From Erythrobacter sp. (GTDB lineage: Bacteria > Pseudomonadota > Alphaproteobacteria > Sphingomonadales > Sphingomonadaceae), in assembly GCA_024642335.1 (NCBI GenBank), contig JAHEBH010000008.1:1-64000 (forward strand): DNA of 64,000 nucleotides. Direction: 5' to 3'. Made by a program: the position numbers and the translations under genes. Position 1 is the first letter of the stretch. Each line of letters begins with the position of its first letter. Positions 28,748 to 37,833 of the stretch are shown here, piece by piece. The notes under the pieces are model-generated. The model was not told the DNA's origin and did not search any database. It worked only from the letters and a program-made list of their open reading frames with translations.

Positions 28748-29214
28748 GCGATACCGTTGAAGAGCCCGTGGATGAACTGCCCGGCCCGACACTCAAGTGG
28801 ATCTATCATCTCAGCCGCGTGATCTTCGGCGGCTGGTGGCTCTATTCCGGCGTCATGCCCTTCATCGATCCCGCCTGGCAGCCGCTGGGGCAGGAGCAGG
28901 CGGCAAGGGATTTCACGCTTGCCATGATCGACAGCGGGTTGATGACCTGGGTGAAGGTTGCCGAAATCGCATTGGGACTGCTGATACTGACCAACCGCAT
29001 GATGGTCTTTGCAGCGATTGCCATCGTGCCGATCAATTTCGTGATCCTCTATTGGAACTTCGTGCTCGATGAAGGCGCAGTCGAATACACGTTCGGCGCA
29101 CTGACCGTGCTGTTCAACGCCATCCTGATCTGGCCGTGGCGGCGCTACTACTGGCGTCTGTTTTCGTGGCGGGGTCGTCCCGATTTTTCGACCGAGCCGG
29201 GAATTCAGGATTGA
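28744..29214 (+). CDS. Small integral membrane protein (DoxX-like)
   Basis: GTG start overlapping the previous stop (GTGA); four hydrophobic segments. Confidence 0.6.
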   Translation: MSDTVEEPVDELPGPTLKWIYHLSRVIFGGWWLYSGVMPFIDPAWQPLGQEQAARDFTLAMIDSGLMTWVKVAEIALGLLILTNRMMVFAAIAIVPINFVILYWNFVLDEGAVEYTFGALTVLFNAILIWPWRRYYWRLFSWRGRPDFSTEPGIQD

Positions 29215-29248
29215 TTTGGCAGGGTCTCAAATTGGGAGAGACAAGAAA

Positions 29249-30217
29249 ATGAGGAAATTGACGGGATTGCTCCTGGCGGGTGCTGCCGTGGCCGCTTCGG
29301 CTCCGGCACAGGCCGATCACCACGAGAGCGCGTGCGACCGGCAATGCCTGATCGATCTTTCGGATGCCTATGCCAATGCGCTGATCGCGGACAACGCCTC
29401 GTCCCTTCCCTGGGCCGATGATGCTGTGATCATGGAGGCTCTGGCGCCGATCGGTGCAGGCGAAGGGGCGTTCGACACGATCACCGGCGACGGCAGTGAC
29501 GATTTTGCTGTTCATGTCGCGGATCCCGTCAGCAAGCAGGTGGGCCTGCTGAAGATGATGGTGGAGGGCGAAACGCCGGTTCTGGTCGGCATCCGTCTGC
29601 AGCTGAACGAGGCAGGCGCGATCGAGGAAGCAGAGCACCTGATCGCACGCGACTTGTCGGAGCGGCAGCTGGCCAATCTGCAGGCGCCGCGCCCCGGACT
29701 GCAGCGCAAGGTGCCCGAACTCTATGCCGATTCACGCGGAAGGCTGCTGTGGCTGGGCGAGTCTTATTATGACGCGCTGGATTCCAACAACTCCAAATTC
29801 TCCAATATGGCGGATGATTGTGTGCGCCACGAGAATGGCATCCAGACAGCGCGCAATGGCTTTACCCGCCCGGGGATGGAAGAAAGCGAATTGTCCTATC
29901 TCGGCGGGCTCGGTTGCGCGGCGCAGATGGACACCAATATGTGGGAATATATCGACACGATTGAAAACCGCCGGGTCGAGATCGCCGACACCGCAACCGG
30001 TCTGGTCTGGGGTATGAGCCATTTCCATCATGACATGGCAGAGAACACCATACCGCTGATCGGCGTGCCCTTTGCCACCGAACGCGACATGAGCAGGTTC
30101 AACGCTTTCGACATGCCCGCCATCCATATCTACAAGATCTGGGGCGGTGCAATCCACGAGATCGAGGCGCTCGGCATCGTCGCGCCTTACCAGTCGGAAC
30201 ACAGTTTCGCGGATTGA
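29249..30217 (+). CDS. Uncharacterised exported two-domain NTF2-like protein (DUF8021-like)
   Basis: Signal peptide; CDRQCLIDLSDAYANALIADN, DDCVRHENGIQTARNG, RRVEIADTATGLVWGMSHFHH. Confidence 0.7.
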   Translation: MRKLTGLLLAGAAVAASAPAQADHHESACDRQCLIDLSDAYANALIADNASSLPWADDAVIMEALAPIGAGEGAFDTITGDGSDDFAVHVADPVSKQVGLLKMMVEGETPVLVGIRLQLNEAGAIEEAEHLIARDLSERQLANLQAPRPGLQRKVPELYADSRGRLLWLGESYYDALDSNNSKFSNMADDCVRHENGIQTARNGFTRPGMEESELSYLGGLGCAAQMDTNMWEYIDTIENRRVEIADTATGLVWGMSHFHHDMAENTIPLIGVPFATERDMSRFNAFDMPAIHIYKIWGGAIHEIEALGIVAPYQSEHSFAD

Positions 30218-30248
30218 TCGAAGCAATCTGCTTGCCGAAAAAGAAGAA

Positions 30249-30281
30249 GGGCGGGGAGGCATATTGCTTCCCCGCCCTCTT
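30249..30281 (+). terminator. Rho-independent terminator
   Basis: GGGCGGGGA-N11-TCCCCGCCC followed by TCTT. Confidence 0.75.
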
Positions 30282-30319
30282 CATTGCGACCCCAGAGGGC
30301 TGGCGCCTTGTCAGGCAGA

Positions 30320-30856
30320 TCAGCCTGCGCCTGATTCCTTCTTGGTCAGAATGCCGGCAAGCTTCTCCGAAACGATGCCGAACACTGCACCGATAATGAC
30401 CGAGACGACCGTCGGCACCCATGCGCCAACGGGGTCCATTCCTTCTTCGCCAGCCATCAGGAATGTCGCACCGGCGACTGCGGCAAAGCCGTAAACGCTG
30501 GCGGGAATTGTCGCGAGCAGCGGAATCCTGCTGGCAAGGCAGATCACGAATGCGCCGAGGCCGACGGCCACCGGACCGGCAAAATCACCCAGGCCAGCGA
30601 GCGGGCCCATCAGCGCGAGAATGGCAGCAGAGCCGACTGCTGCGCCAAAGCCCATGCCAACGATTGCAGTGGTCATGCCCTTCGGGCCTGCACCCGAATG
30701 GAAATGGCACCCCCAGGCGATGAAACTGACCCATACAAGACCCGGCAGAAACTCAGCCAAGGGTACGCCGAACAACCAGGTATCCACCACGGCGAGCACG
30801 CCAACCGACACCGCAAGTGCAAGATATGCTGACATCAAATAATCCCTCCCGAACAA
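30320..30856 (-). CDS. DUF1097-type membrane protein
   Basis: VWVSFIAWGCHFHSGAGPKGMTTAIVGMGFGA with multiple TM segments. Confidence 0.75.
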   Translation of the reverse strand: MFGRDYLMSAYLALAVSVGVLAVVDTWLFGVPLAEFLPGLVWVSFIAWGCHFHSGAGPKGMTTAIVGMGFGAAVGSAAILALMGPLAGLGDFAGPVAVGLGAFVICLASRIPLLATIPASVYGFAAVAGATFLMAGEEGMDPVGAWVPTVVSVIIGAVFGIVSEKLAGILTKKESGAG

Positions 30857-31192
30857 TTTCTTCTTGTTGTCCGCCCCGGTTCCCCCGGCAGCAGTTCGGC
30901 GGAGATTAGTGCAAGGGCCTTATGTGGTAAATAGGCATGGTGGATAAACGACCTATTGCGCAACAAATGTGCGGTAAACTTCTGTTTTTAAATATGTTTC
31001 TTGACGCCTGCGGAAAGAAGGCTGTTTACCATTCCTGTTGCGGTGGCAGGCATATGGTCTGTGCAGCAGGAGATGGCCGCGATACGACATGCTGGTCAAC
31101 AATGCGCCATTGGGCGTCGGGCTCAGACTGCTCTCGCCACTTGCCTTCCTGCGGCGACCTGCGATGATCTGATCGAGAGAGGGAGAAATGCC

Positions 31193-31783
31193 ATGAAGAT
31201 TCCAGCCATTGCCACCGCCGCATTCGCCAGCCTGGCGCTCACCGCCTGCGGTGATGCTACGATCACGGCCGAACTTGATCCGGGCCTTCAGGAAGTGGTC
31301 GACAAAGCCGCGATCGAGGAATTGCTGGTCAGCTATTATTCGCATTTCGGCGGCACCGAGAATGAGGATTTCGGTGCCTATTACACCGAGGATGCGATCT
31401 TCGATGTGAACGGCATCGTTTCCACCGGGCGTGAGGAAATTGTCGGCCTGTACAACAATGCCGAAGAAGCGGGGGAAGACGAAGGCGAAGAGGCTGCGGC
31501 GGAACCGTCCGGCCAGTTCCGCATGATGGCCACCAATATCGAAATCGACATTGACGGTGACACTGCAACCGCCAGACTGCTGTGGACCGGGGTCATGAAT
31601 TCCGACCCCTTTGCGCCGCCGACCGTGGTGGAACAGGGCCGCGAGTATGACAAGTTCGTGCGCGCGGAAGACGGGAGCTGGCTCATCAGCCACCGCGTTG
31701 TGGTCGCCGATAGCGGCATTCCGGAATTCTATGCGGCGAACTATGAGCCACGCCCGGATTTCAGCTTTGACGAGGCTGAATAG
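31193..31783 (+). CDS. NTF2/SnoaL-like putative lipoprotein
   Basis: LALTACG lipobox, IEELLVSYYSHFGGTENEDFGAYYTEDAIFDVNG; start 31193 after gagagggagaaatgcc. Confidence 0.75.
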   Translation: MKIPAIATAAFASLALTACGDATITAELDPGLQEVVDKAAIEELLVSYYSHFGGTENEDFGAYYTEDAIFDVNGIVSTGREEIVGLYNNAEEAGEDEGEEAAAEPSGQFRMMATNIEIDIDGDTATARLLWTGVMNSDPFAPPTVVEQGREYDKFVRAEDGSWLISHRVVVADSGIPEFYAANYEPRPDFSFDEAE

Positions 31784-31798
31784 CTCCGATCCGTCGCG

Positions 31799-32158
31799 TC
31801 AGACGCGCACGACGTCCGGCCTCAGCTGGTAGAAGATGTAGAGGACTTCGGCCTTCTCGCCTTCGCCGATTCCGTTCTTGGCAAGGGCATCCATGACGTC
31901 GTCGACCACCGCCATGAACTCCTCATCCGAGATGTTCATGCCGCGGTGGGCGTCGAGCATGCTCTTGCCCTCATAGACCTGCGGACCGCCAGAGCCGGTA
32001 ATGAAGAAGTCGGCTGCCTTCTGCTTCAAGGCCGGGATGTCGCTATCGGCAAATCGTTTGCCCACCTCGGGATTGGCCGCATGGTTGTCCACCACATCCG
32101 CTGCGATGCTGGTAATGCCGTCCGTGCCGCCCAGCCGCTCATATAGAGATTGCGCCAT
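31799..32158 (-). CDS. Group 1 truncated hemoglobin
   Basis: SLYERLGGTDGITSIAADVVDNHAANPEVGKRFADSD. Confidence 0.88.
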   Translation of the reverse strand: MAQSLYERLGGTDGITSIAADVVDNHAANPEVGKRFADSDIPALKQKAADFFITGSGGPQVYEGKSMLDAHRGMNISDEEFMAVVDDVMDALAKNGIGEGEKAEVLYIFYQLRPDVVRV

Positions 32159-32221
32159 ATCCTGCCTCCCGAGTCTGATCGGGCGGCACTATTGCAGCAC
32201 AGATTATCGGCCACAATCCCG

Positions 32222-32848
32222 TCATATTGCCGGTTTGACCGGCTGTCGCAGCACAGTGCGCAGTTTCTCGGGCGCAGTGCGGCGCGGATCGGAGAGGTAT
32301 ATCTCGTGATGATGGCCGTTAAAGGTCAGGCCGCGTTCGGGCAGGATTTCCTCGTGCAATTGCGCCAGTTTCAGGCCTTCTTCGGAAAAGGGTCCCAGAT
32401 GAAGGTGCTGCATGGACAGCCCTTCCTCCAGCGCCTCCATCCGCAGCCTTGAGAAATCGAGACTGGGCTTCTTCCTGGCCTGCGTGGCCAGTGCGGCGTC
32501 GACATGGTCCTGCGTGATCCAGTCGGGCAGCATGATCATGAGGGTCCAGCGCCATTCCTCGCGCCTGCCGTCCTGCACATATGCGTTGAAGTCCTCGGCC
32601 CACCATAGACCTTCGAGCGGAGGCACACCATAGTCGCGGCCTAGTTCCAGCTTGCTGTAGAACTTTGTGCCATAGGCGGCAGGGTAAAGCACCTCCAGCG
32701 CTGCAACATACTCCACCCCGCCCGGCTCGCGTTGCCCATCGACCATCATATAGTTGAGAGCTGGGAAGGTAACCTCCTCCCAGCCCGACTTGCTGGCCGA
32801 GAAGTAGTCTTTGAGCTCGCGCTTGAGATCGATCTTGTTCGCCATCAC
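32222..32848 (-). CDS. GyrI-like domain protein
   Basis: TFPALNYMMVDGQREPGG..YVAALEVLYPAAY ... EGLWWAEDF ... ERGLTFNGHHHEIYLSDPRRTAPEKLRTVLR. Confidence 0.8.
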   Translation of the reverse strand: MMANKIDLKRELKDYFSASKSGWEEVTFPALNYMMVDGQREPGGVEYVAALEVLYPAAYGTKFYSKLELGRDYGVPPLEGLWWAEDFNAYVQDGRREEWRWTLMIMLPDWITQDHVDAALATQARKKPSLDFSRLRMEALEEGLSMQHLHLGPFSEEGLKLAQLHEEILPERGLTFNGHHHEIYLSDPRRTAPEKLRTVLRQPVKPAI

Positions 32849-32941
32849 TCCCTCCTGTTCGCAAGGACCAAGGGGCTAGGCCACATCCTTAGTATGCCTA
32901 GACGGTTAGCGACATTCCGCGATCAACTTACGGTGAGCCGA

Positions 32942-33478
32942 TCAGGTCAGCGCGTAATAGCGCAGGCGATTGCCCTCAGTCCGACGCTCGCCAACGCCGA
33001 TGAACACGTGTTTGGTCAGCCAGTCGTGCTTGCCCGCAGCGCATTCGAAGCTGGTCTGGCTGCGGAGGTAATATTCCTCATGCGGAACGGTTGGGCCGTT
33101 GTTGAACGCCCAGTCGCGCAGCCGCTCCATCGTGTCGGGCTTGCGGCCCCACAGGAAGCCCTTGTTCTGCAGCATGATGGTTGTGCCATCATCCTCTTGC
33201 AGAAGGTATCGCGCATCGAGGCAGGCAACGTCATCGCCGCGCCAATAGGCATAGTCGCCGCCCGAGCCGGGTATCGCCTTGCCCTTCAGCAGCGGGCCTT
33301 CGAACGTGCCGCCCTGCACCAGCACGGCAGTGCGCATGCCGCCGCCGGGCAGCGGGGCCATGGAATAGGCTTCCGGAAAGTCCAGGCGGACTTCCATCAC
33401 CAGTTCGAGGCGGGGATTGTCGAGCACCGAAAAGGGCGCGGAAAAGGGCGTGGTGTCTGAGAATTCTGTCATGATCAA
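32942..33478 (-). CDS. DUF3237 family protein
   Basis: VLVQGGTFEGPLLKGKAIPGSGGDYAYWRGDDVACLDARYLLQEDDGTTIMLQNKGF. Confidence 0.82.
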   Translation of the reverse strand: MIMTEFSDTTPFSAPFSVLDNPRLELVMEVRLDFPEAYSMAPLPGGGMRTAVLVQGGTFEGPLLKGKAIPGSGGDYAYWRGDDVACLDARYLLQEDDGTTIMLQNKGFLWGRKPDTMERLRDWAFNNGPTVPHEEYYLRSQTSFECAAGKHDWLTKHVFIGVGERRTEGNRLRYYALT

Positions 33479-34224
33479 CTCAAGTTTATCAGGCCGCCAT
33501 CGACGAGGATATCTTCCCCGGTGATGAAGCTGGCATCGTCACTGGCGAGGAAGAGCACGGCCTTGGCGACCTCCTCGCTCTCGCCCATGCGGTGCATGGG
33601 AATGTTCTGGATCATCATTTCCTTCAGCTTCTCCACCTCTTCCGGACCCATGCCGGGATTGCGGTGGAGCAGCGGCGTATCGATGGGCCCCGGGCTCACC
33701 ATGTTGAGGCGGATCTTGCGCGGCAGAAGTTCGCGCGCGAAAACCTTCATCGCCATCGCAAGGCCTGCCTTGGCGGCAGCATAGGTGCCGTTGCCTTCCA
33801 GCGGGCCATGCGCGCCGATGGATCCGGTGACGACAATCGAGCCGCCCTCGCCCATGATTCGCACGGCCTTTTGCAAAGCAAAGACACAGCCTTTCAGGTT
33901 GATCGCGTGGACGAAGTCCCAGTCTTGTTCGGTGATCGCTTCGAGCGGAGCGAAGCCGCCGACGCCCGCGTTGATGTAGAGCACGTCGATCCGTCCATCT
34001 GCCTCCTCGACCGCTTTCACCACTGCCTCGGTGGAGGCAATATCGGCAATGTCGGCCTGGTAACCGCTCGATCCCGGGATGCTGGCCACTGCGGCATCGA
34101 TGGTCTGCTGGTTGCGGCCCGTCAGGTGCACCTTCGCGCCTTCCGCCGCAAAGGCCTGCGCGGCAGCAAGCCCCATGCCGCTATTGCCGCCAAGTACGAG
34201 GACGATCTTGTCCTGGAAACGCAT
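33475..34224 (-). CDS. Short-chain dehydrogenase/reductase
   Basis: VLGGNSGMGLAAAQAFAAEGAKV, INAGVGGFAPL, YAAAKAGLAMAMKVFA. Confidence 0.88.
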   Translation of the reverse strand: MRFQDKIVLVLGGNSGMGLAAAQAFAAEGAKVHLTGRNQQTIDAAVASIPGSSGYQADIADIASTEAVVKAVEEADGRIDVLYINAGVGGFAPLEAITEQDWDFVHAINLKGCVFALQKAVRIMGEGGSIVVTGSIGAHGPLEGNGTYAAAKAGLAMAMKVFARELLPRKIRLNMVSPGPIDTPLLHRNPGMGPEEVEKLKEMMIQNIPMHRMGESEEVAKAVLFLASDDASFITGEDILVDGGLINLS

Positions 34225-34238
34225 CCCTGCTCCCCCAA

Positions 34239-34628
34239 TCAGAAAGGCGAGTTCGGGTTCGGCCCGCCTTCGACGACATCCTGCAACACATCCCAGTGTT
34301 CAACAATCATTCCGTCCTCGATCCGGAAGATATCGATCACTGCCCAGCCCAGGTCATCGGGCCAGCGCCGTACATGGTAGTGCACGGTCACATGATCGCC
34401 ATCGACAAAGGCGCGCTTCACATCGTGCACGGCCTGCGGAGTTTCGGCCTTGATAATGTCGAGGAAGGCCTTGAGCGCCTCGCGCCCGGGAGCGGTGAGC
34501 TGGCTATGCTGCACATAACCGGGCGCAATGAAGCGGTCGACGGCGGAGGAATCCATCGGGTTCAGAACCTGCTCGAACATGTCGAGCACGAGCTGGAGAT
34601 TGGTTTCTTCCTGATTGTCGCGACTCAT
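34239..34628 (-). CDS. SnoaL-like (aldol-condensation type) NTF2 family protein
   Basis: [27 protein letters not shown] ... [20 protein letters not shown]. Confidence 0.82.
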   Translation of the reverse strand: MSRDNQEETNLQLVLDMFEQVLNPMDSSAVDRFIAPGYVQHSQLTAPGREALKAFLDIIKAETPQAVHDVKRAFVDGDHVTVHYHVRRWPDDLGWAVIDIFRIEDGMIVEHWDVLQDVVEGGPNPNSPF

Positions 34629-34632
34629 ACTC

Positions 34633-36270
34633 CTATCTTGCAGGAATTTCGTCGGCAGGCAATTTCTTGCCGCGCATGGCATCGGCGGCCTTCTCCGCCA
34701 CCATGATCGTGGGCAGGTTGGTGTTGCCGCCCGGCACTGTGGGCATGACGCTGGCATCGACCACCCGCAGCCCCTCCACACCGATCACGCGGCACTCCTC
34801 ATCCACCACCGATCGCTCTCCCATGCCCATGGCACAAGTGCTGGTCGGGTGCTGCGCGGTGTAGCAGGTTGCGCGGATGAGCGCGGTAAGCTCGTCATCG
34901 CTTTCGGCCCCCGCCGTCGGCGGACGCTCTGGGCCGACTAGTCGCGCGAACGGCTCGCTCGCATAGATCTTGCGCGCGGTGCGGATCGCACGGCGCATCT
35001 GCTCAAGGTCGGCCTCCTCGCTCATCAGGTTGAGCGTTACTGCCGCTTCCTCAAGCGGGTTGGACGCCTTCAGTTCCACCCAGCCGCGACTTTTGGGGTG
35101 CAATTGCACCACGCCCGCCCAGAAAACATGATCCTGCTCCGGCTTGATGAGCGGGAACCAGGTCTGCGCATCGAAGCGGATCGGGTTGACCATGATCTGC
35201 ATGTCGGGCCGGTCGAGGTGCGATGCAGTCTTCACCACCACGTTGCAGCTGTTGAGCTGGCTCGCCATCGTGCCGGTTCCCGTCAGCGCCCAGCGCACCG
35301 CGTTGAAGGCCAGCCGGTCCCAGCGCAACTGGCGGATGAAGGTGACAGGCTTGTTGGCGAGCCATTCGAGGCTCGCGGTCGGGTGCTCCTGCAGATTGCG
35401 GCCCACGCCCGCGCTGTCATGCACCACGGTGATGCCATGATCCTTCAGCTGCGCTGCCGGGCCAATGCCCGACAGAAGCAACAAATGCGGCGAATTATAG
35501 GTCCCGCCCGAAAGCACCACTTCCTTGCGTGCCCTTACAAGCTGCGGACCATCGGGCGTGTGGATTTCCACACCGACGGCCCGCTTGCCTTCAAACACCA
35601 CGCGCGTGACCTGCGCATTCTGCCGCACATCGAGGTTCTGCCTACCCAGAGCGGGCTTGATATAGGCGCTGGCGGCGGAAACGCGTCGGCCCTGGTCGTC
35701 AACCGATTGCTCTCCGCGGGCAAAGCCTTCGGGGTTGGCGCCGCCAAGGTCGTCGGTGGTGGCAAAACCGGCGTTGGCGGCGGTCGCCATCATCTCCTCA
35801 TGCAGCACGTGCGGGCTGTCGATCGGCCGAATTCGCACCGGGCCGCCCGACCCGTGGTAGAGGCTTTCGCCGCGCCAGCTATCCTCCATCTTGCGGAAAT
35901 AGGGCAAGCAATCGGCATAGCTCCAGCCGCGTGCGCCCATCTGCGCCCACTGGTCGTAATCCGCCGGATGGCCGCGCATGGCGAACATGCCGTTGATCGA
36001 GCCCGAACCGCCCATCACGCGGCCGCGCGGCATGGGCATGCGGCGACCGTCGAGATGCGGTTCGGGCTCGGTCCAGTAGTTCCAGTTGAACTGCGGCTTG
36101 GTCATCGCCCGCAGGAAGCCCAGCGGCATCTGGATATAGGGATGATCGTCGCTGCCACCGGCTTCCAGCAGGAGGACATTGTCCCTGCCATCCTCGCTCA
36201 GCCGCGCGGCCATGACGCAGCCCGCGCTGCCGCCGCCCACAACAATGTAATCCACCTGCGCTTCGCTCAT
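34633..36270 (-). CDS. GMC family FAD oxidoreductase
   Basis: [86 protein letters not shown]. Confidence 0.93.
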   Translation of the reverse strand: MSEAQVDYIVVGGGSAGCVMAARLSEDGRDNVLLLEAGGSDDHPYIQMPLGFLRAMTKPQFNWNYWTEPEPHLDGRRMPMPRGRVMGGSGSINGMFAMRGHPADYDQWAQMGARGWSYADCLPYFRKMEDSWRGESLYHGSGGPVRIRPIDSPHVLHEEMMATAANAGFATTDDLGGANPEGFARGEQSVDDQGRRVSAASAYIKPALGRQNLDVRQNAQVTRVVFEGKRAVGVEIHTPDGPQLVRARKEVVLSGGTYNSPHLLLLSGIGPAAQLKDHGITVVHDSAGVGRNLQEHPTASLEWLANKPVTFIRQLRWDRLAFNAVRWALTGTGTMASQLNSCNVVVKTASHLDRPDMQIMVNPIRFDAQTWFPLIKPEQDHVFWAGVVQLHPKSRGWVELKASNPLEEAAVTLNLMSEEADLEQMRRAIRTARKIYASEPFARLVGPERPPTAGAESDDELTALIRATCYTAQHPTSTCAMGMGERSVVDEECRVIGVEGLRVVDASVMPTVPGGNTNLPTIMVAEKAADAMRGKKLPADEIPAR

Positions 36271-36289
36271 GCTTGCCTCTGCCCCGCTC

Positions 36290-36308
36290 ACCCTGAGCTT
36301 GTCGAAGG
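36290..36308. repeat. Short palindromic interspersed repeat
   Basis: CCCTGAGCTTGTCGAAGGG; same core CCTGAGCTTGTCGAAGG reverse-complemented at 57895-57911. Confidence 0.75.
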
Positions 36309-36325
36309 GTCTCTTGCCGCCTTGC

Positions 36326-36337
36326 TAACGATCGTTA
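36326..36337. promoter_or_regulatory. Candidate operator TAAC-N4-GTTA (site 3)
   Basis: TAACGATCGTTA, perfect 12-bp palindrome between GMC and NTF2-like genes. Confidence 0.55.
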
Positions 36338-36368
36338 CGATGGATCGCAAGAACAGGAGAGAGCCCCG

Positions 36369-36764
36369 ATGACCCGCGAAGACTATGAACGTTATGCAGC
36401 GGCCTTCAACAGCCGCGATTATGACACGGTTTTCGACCATTACACCGACACGCCGCGCATGGCATTTTTCGGCATAGAGATCACCACGCGCGAGCAGTTG
36501 AAGCAATTCTACCGCTTCCTCCACTCCTATGTCCGCGAAACGATCACGATCGAACGATTCGCCAGCAGCGAGGAACTGGCAGCGGTCGAAGGCATAATTC
36601 GCATCGAGGCATTCGCGGACCTGACGCGGGAAATCCTCGACACCAACGGCATGGGCCAGTTCTTTCCCGTCGCGAAAGGGGAAGTGCAGGAGATGCGGCA
36701 ATACATCCATTACCACCTCGATGGCGGAAAGATTGCAAGTGTGGGCTGCGCTATCGTTCCATGA
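36369..36764 (+). CDS. NTF2/SnoaL-like protein
   Basis: YAAAFNSRDYDTVFDHYTDTPRMAFFGIEITTREQLKQFY. Confidence 0.75.
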   Translation: MTREDYERYAAAFNSRDYDTVFDHYTDTPRMAFFGIEITTREQLKQFYRFLHSYVRETITIERFASSEELAAVEGIIRIEAFADLTREILDTNGMGQFFPVAKGEVQEMRQYIHYHLDGGKIASVGCAIVP

Positions 36765-36828
36765 ACTAACGACCTTGCCAAGCGACTGATCGACCTGCAC
36801 ATTCCCCAAGGCGAATGGAGGGGAATCG

Positions 36829-37788
36829 ATGAAAGCACGTCTTTTCGCTGTAGCGCTGTGTGCGAGTGCCGCCTTGGCCATGCCGCAAACGGCATCAGCT
36901 CAGATCGGGGCCGAATGCGACCAGGAATGTCTGGTCGACATGATGGACCAGTACTTCAACGCACTTGTGGCGCATGATTCAGGCCAGCTGACGCTCAGCA
37001 ACGATATCAAATACACCGAAAACGGAGTGACGCTCGCGCTCTCCGACGGCCTGTGGAACACGGTACAGGCCCGGCCAAGCTATCGCTTCGATATCGCCGA
37101 CCCGGTCAATGGAGAGGTCGCCGCGCTCGCCATCATCAACGAGAACGGCAACCAGAACAACATGTCCGTCCGCCTGCGGGTAGAGAACCGCCGCATTACC
37201 GAGATCGAGAACCTGGTCGTGCGCAATATTTCCATGGGCGGCGGAGGCGATGCCGGAGCATTCGTCAGCGTGCAGCGCACCGAAGTCCTGCCCATCTTCC
37301 TGCGCGTGGAACCGGAGGACACGCGCGTGCCGCGTCACAAACTGCAGGAGGCGGCTGATCGCTATTTCCGCGGCATCGAATCCGAGGTGACCGCCGATGC
37401 CACGCCGTTCCACCCAGATTGCCAGCGGATGGAGAACAACAGCTGGACCGCCAATTCTCCCGACGGTGGATCGAACGCAATGGCCAAGCTCGATTGTGCC
37501 GCGCAGTTCGATACCGGCTTCCAGACCATCGTCACCAATATCCGCGCCCGCCGTTTCCCGGTGATCGATGAGGAACGCCAGCTGGTCTATGCGCTGGGCT
37601 TCTTCGACCATTCGGGCACGGTGCCCGCCTATGCCGAGCCCGGCGGAGAGCAACGCGCGGCCAACGGCGCTTTCGCCCAGCCCTTCAGCTTCATCATCGC
37701 CGAGGTGTTCAAGCTGGAAGACGGCCAGATCCGTCAGGTCGAAGCGGTACTCACCACTGTGCCCTATGGCATGCCCAGCGGGTGGTAG
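36829..37788 (+). CDS. Uncharacterised exported two-domain NTF2-like protein (DUF8021-like)
   Basis: Signal peptide; CDQECLVDMMDQYFNALVAHD, HPDCQRMENNSWTAN, RRFPVIDEERQLVYALGFFDHSG, EVFKLEDGQIRQVEAVLTTVPYGMPSGW. Confidence 0.72.
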   Translation: MKARLFAVALCASAALAMPQTASAQIGAECDQECLVDMMDQYFNALVAHDSGQLTLSNDIKYTENGVTLALSDGLWNTVQARPSYRFDIADPVNGEVAALAIINENGNQNNMSVRLRVENRRITEIENLVVRNISMGGGGDAGAFVSVQRTEVLPIFLRVEPEDTRVPRHKLQEAADRYFRGIESEVTADATPFHPDCQRMENNSWTANSPDGGSNAMAKLDCAAQFDTGFQTIVTNIRARRFPVIDEERQLVYALGFFDHSGTVPAYAEPGGEQRAANGAFAQPFSFIIAEVFKLEDGQIRQVEAVLTTVPYGMPSGW

Positions 37789-37833
37789 GGGAGACAAGAC
37801 AAACCAAAGTGAAGCAAAGGGAGAGGACTTGAG

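Noticed and set aside
30320-32848. DUF1097, truncated hemoglobin and GyrI-like genes as parts of the catabolic system
   Set aside because: No specific linkage to aromatic metabolism visible; treated as ordinary accessory genes
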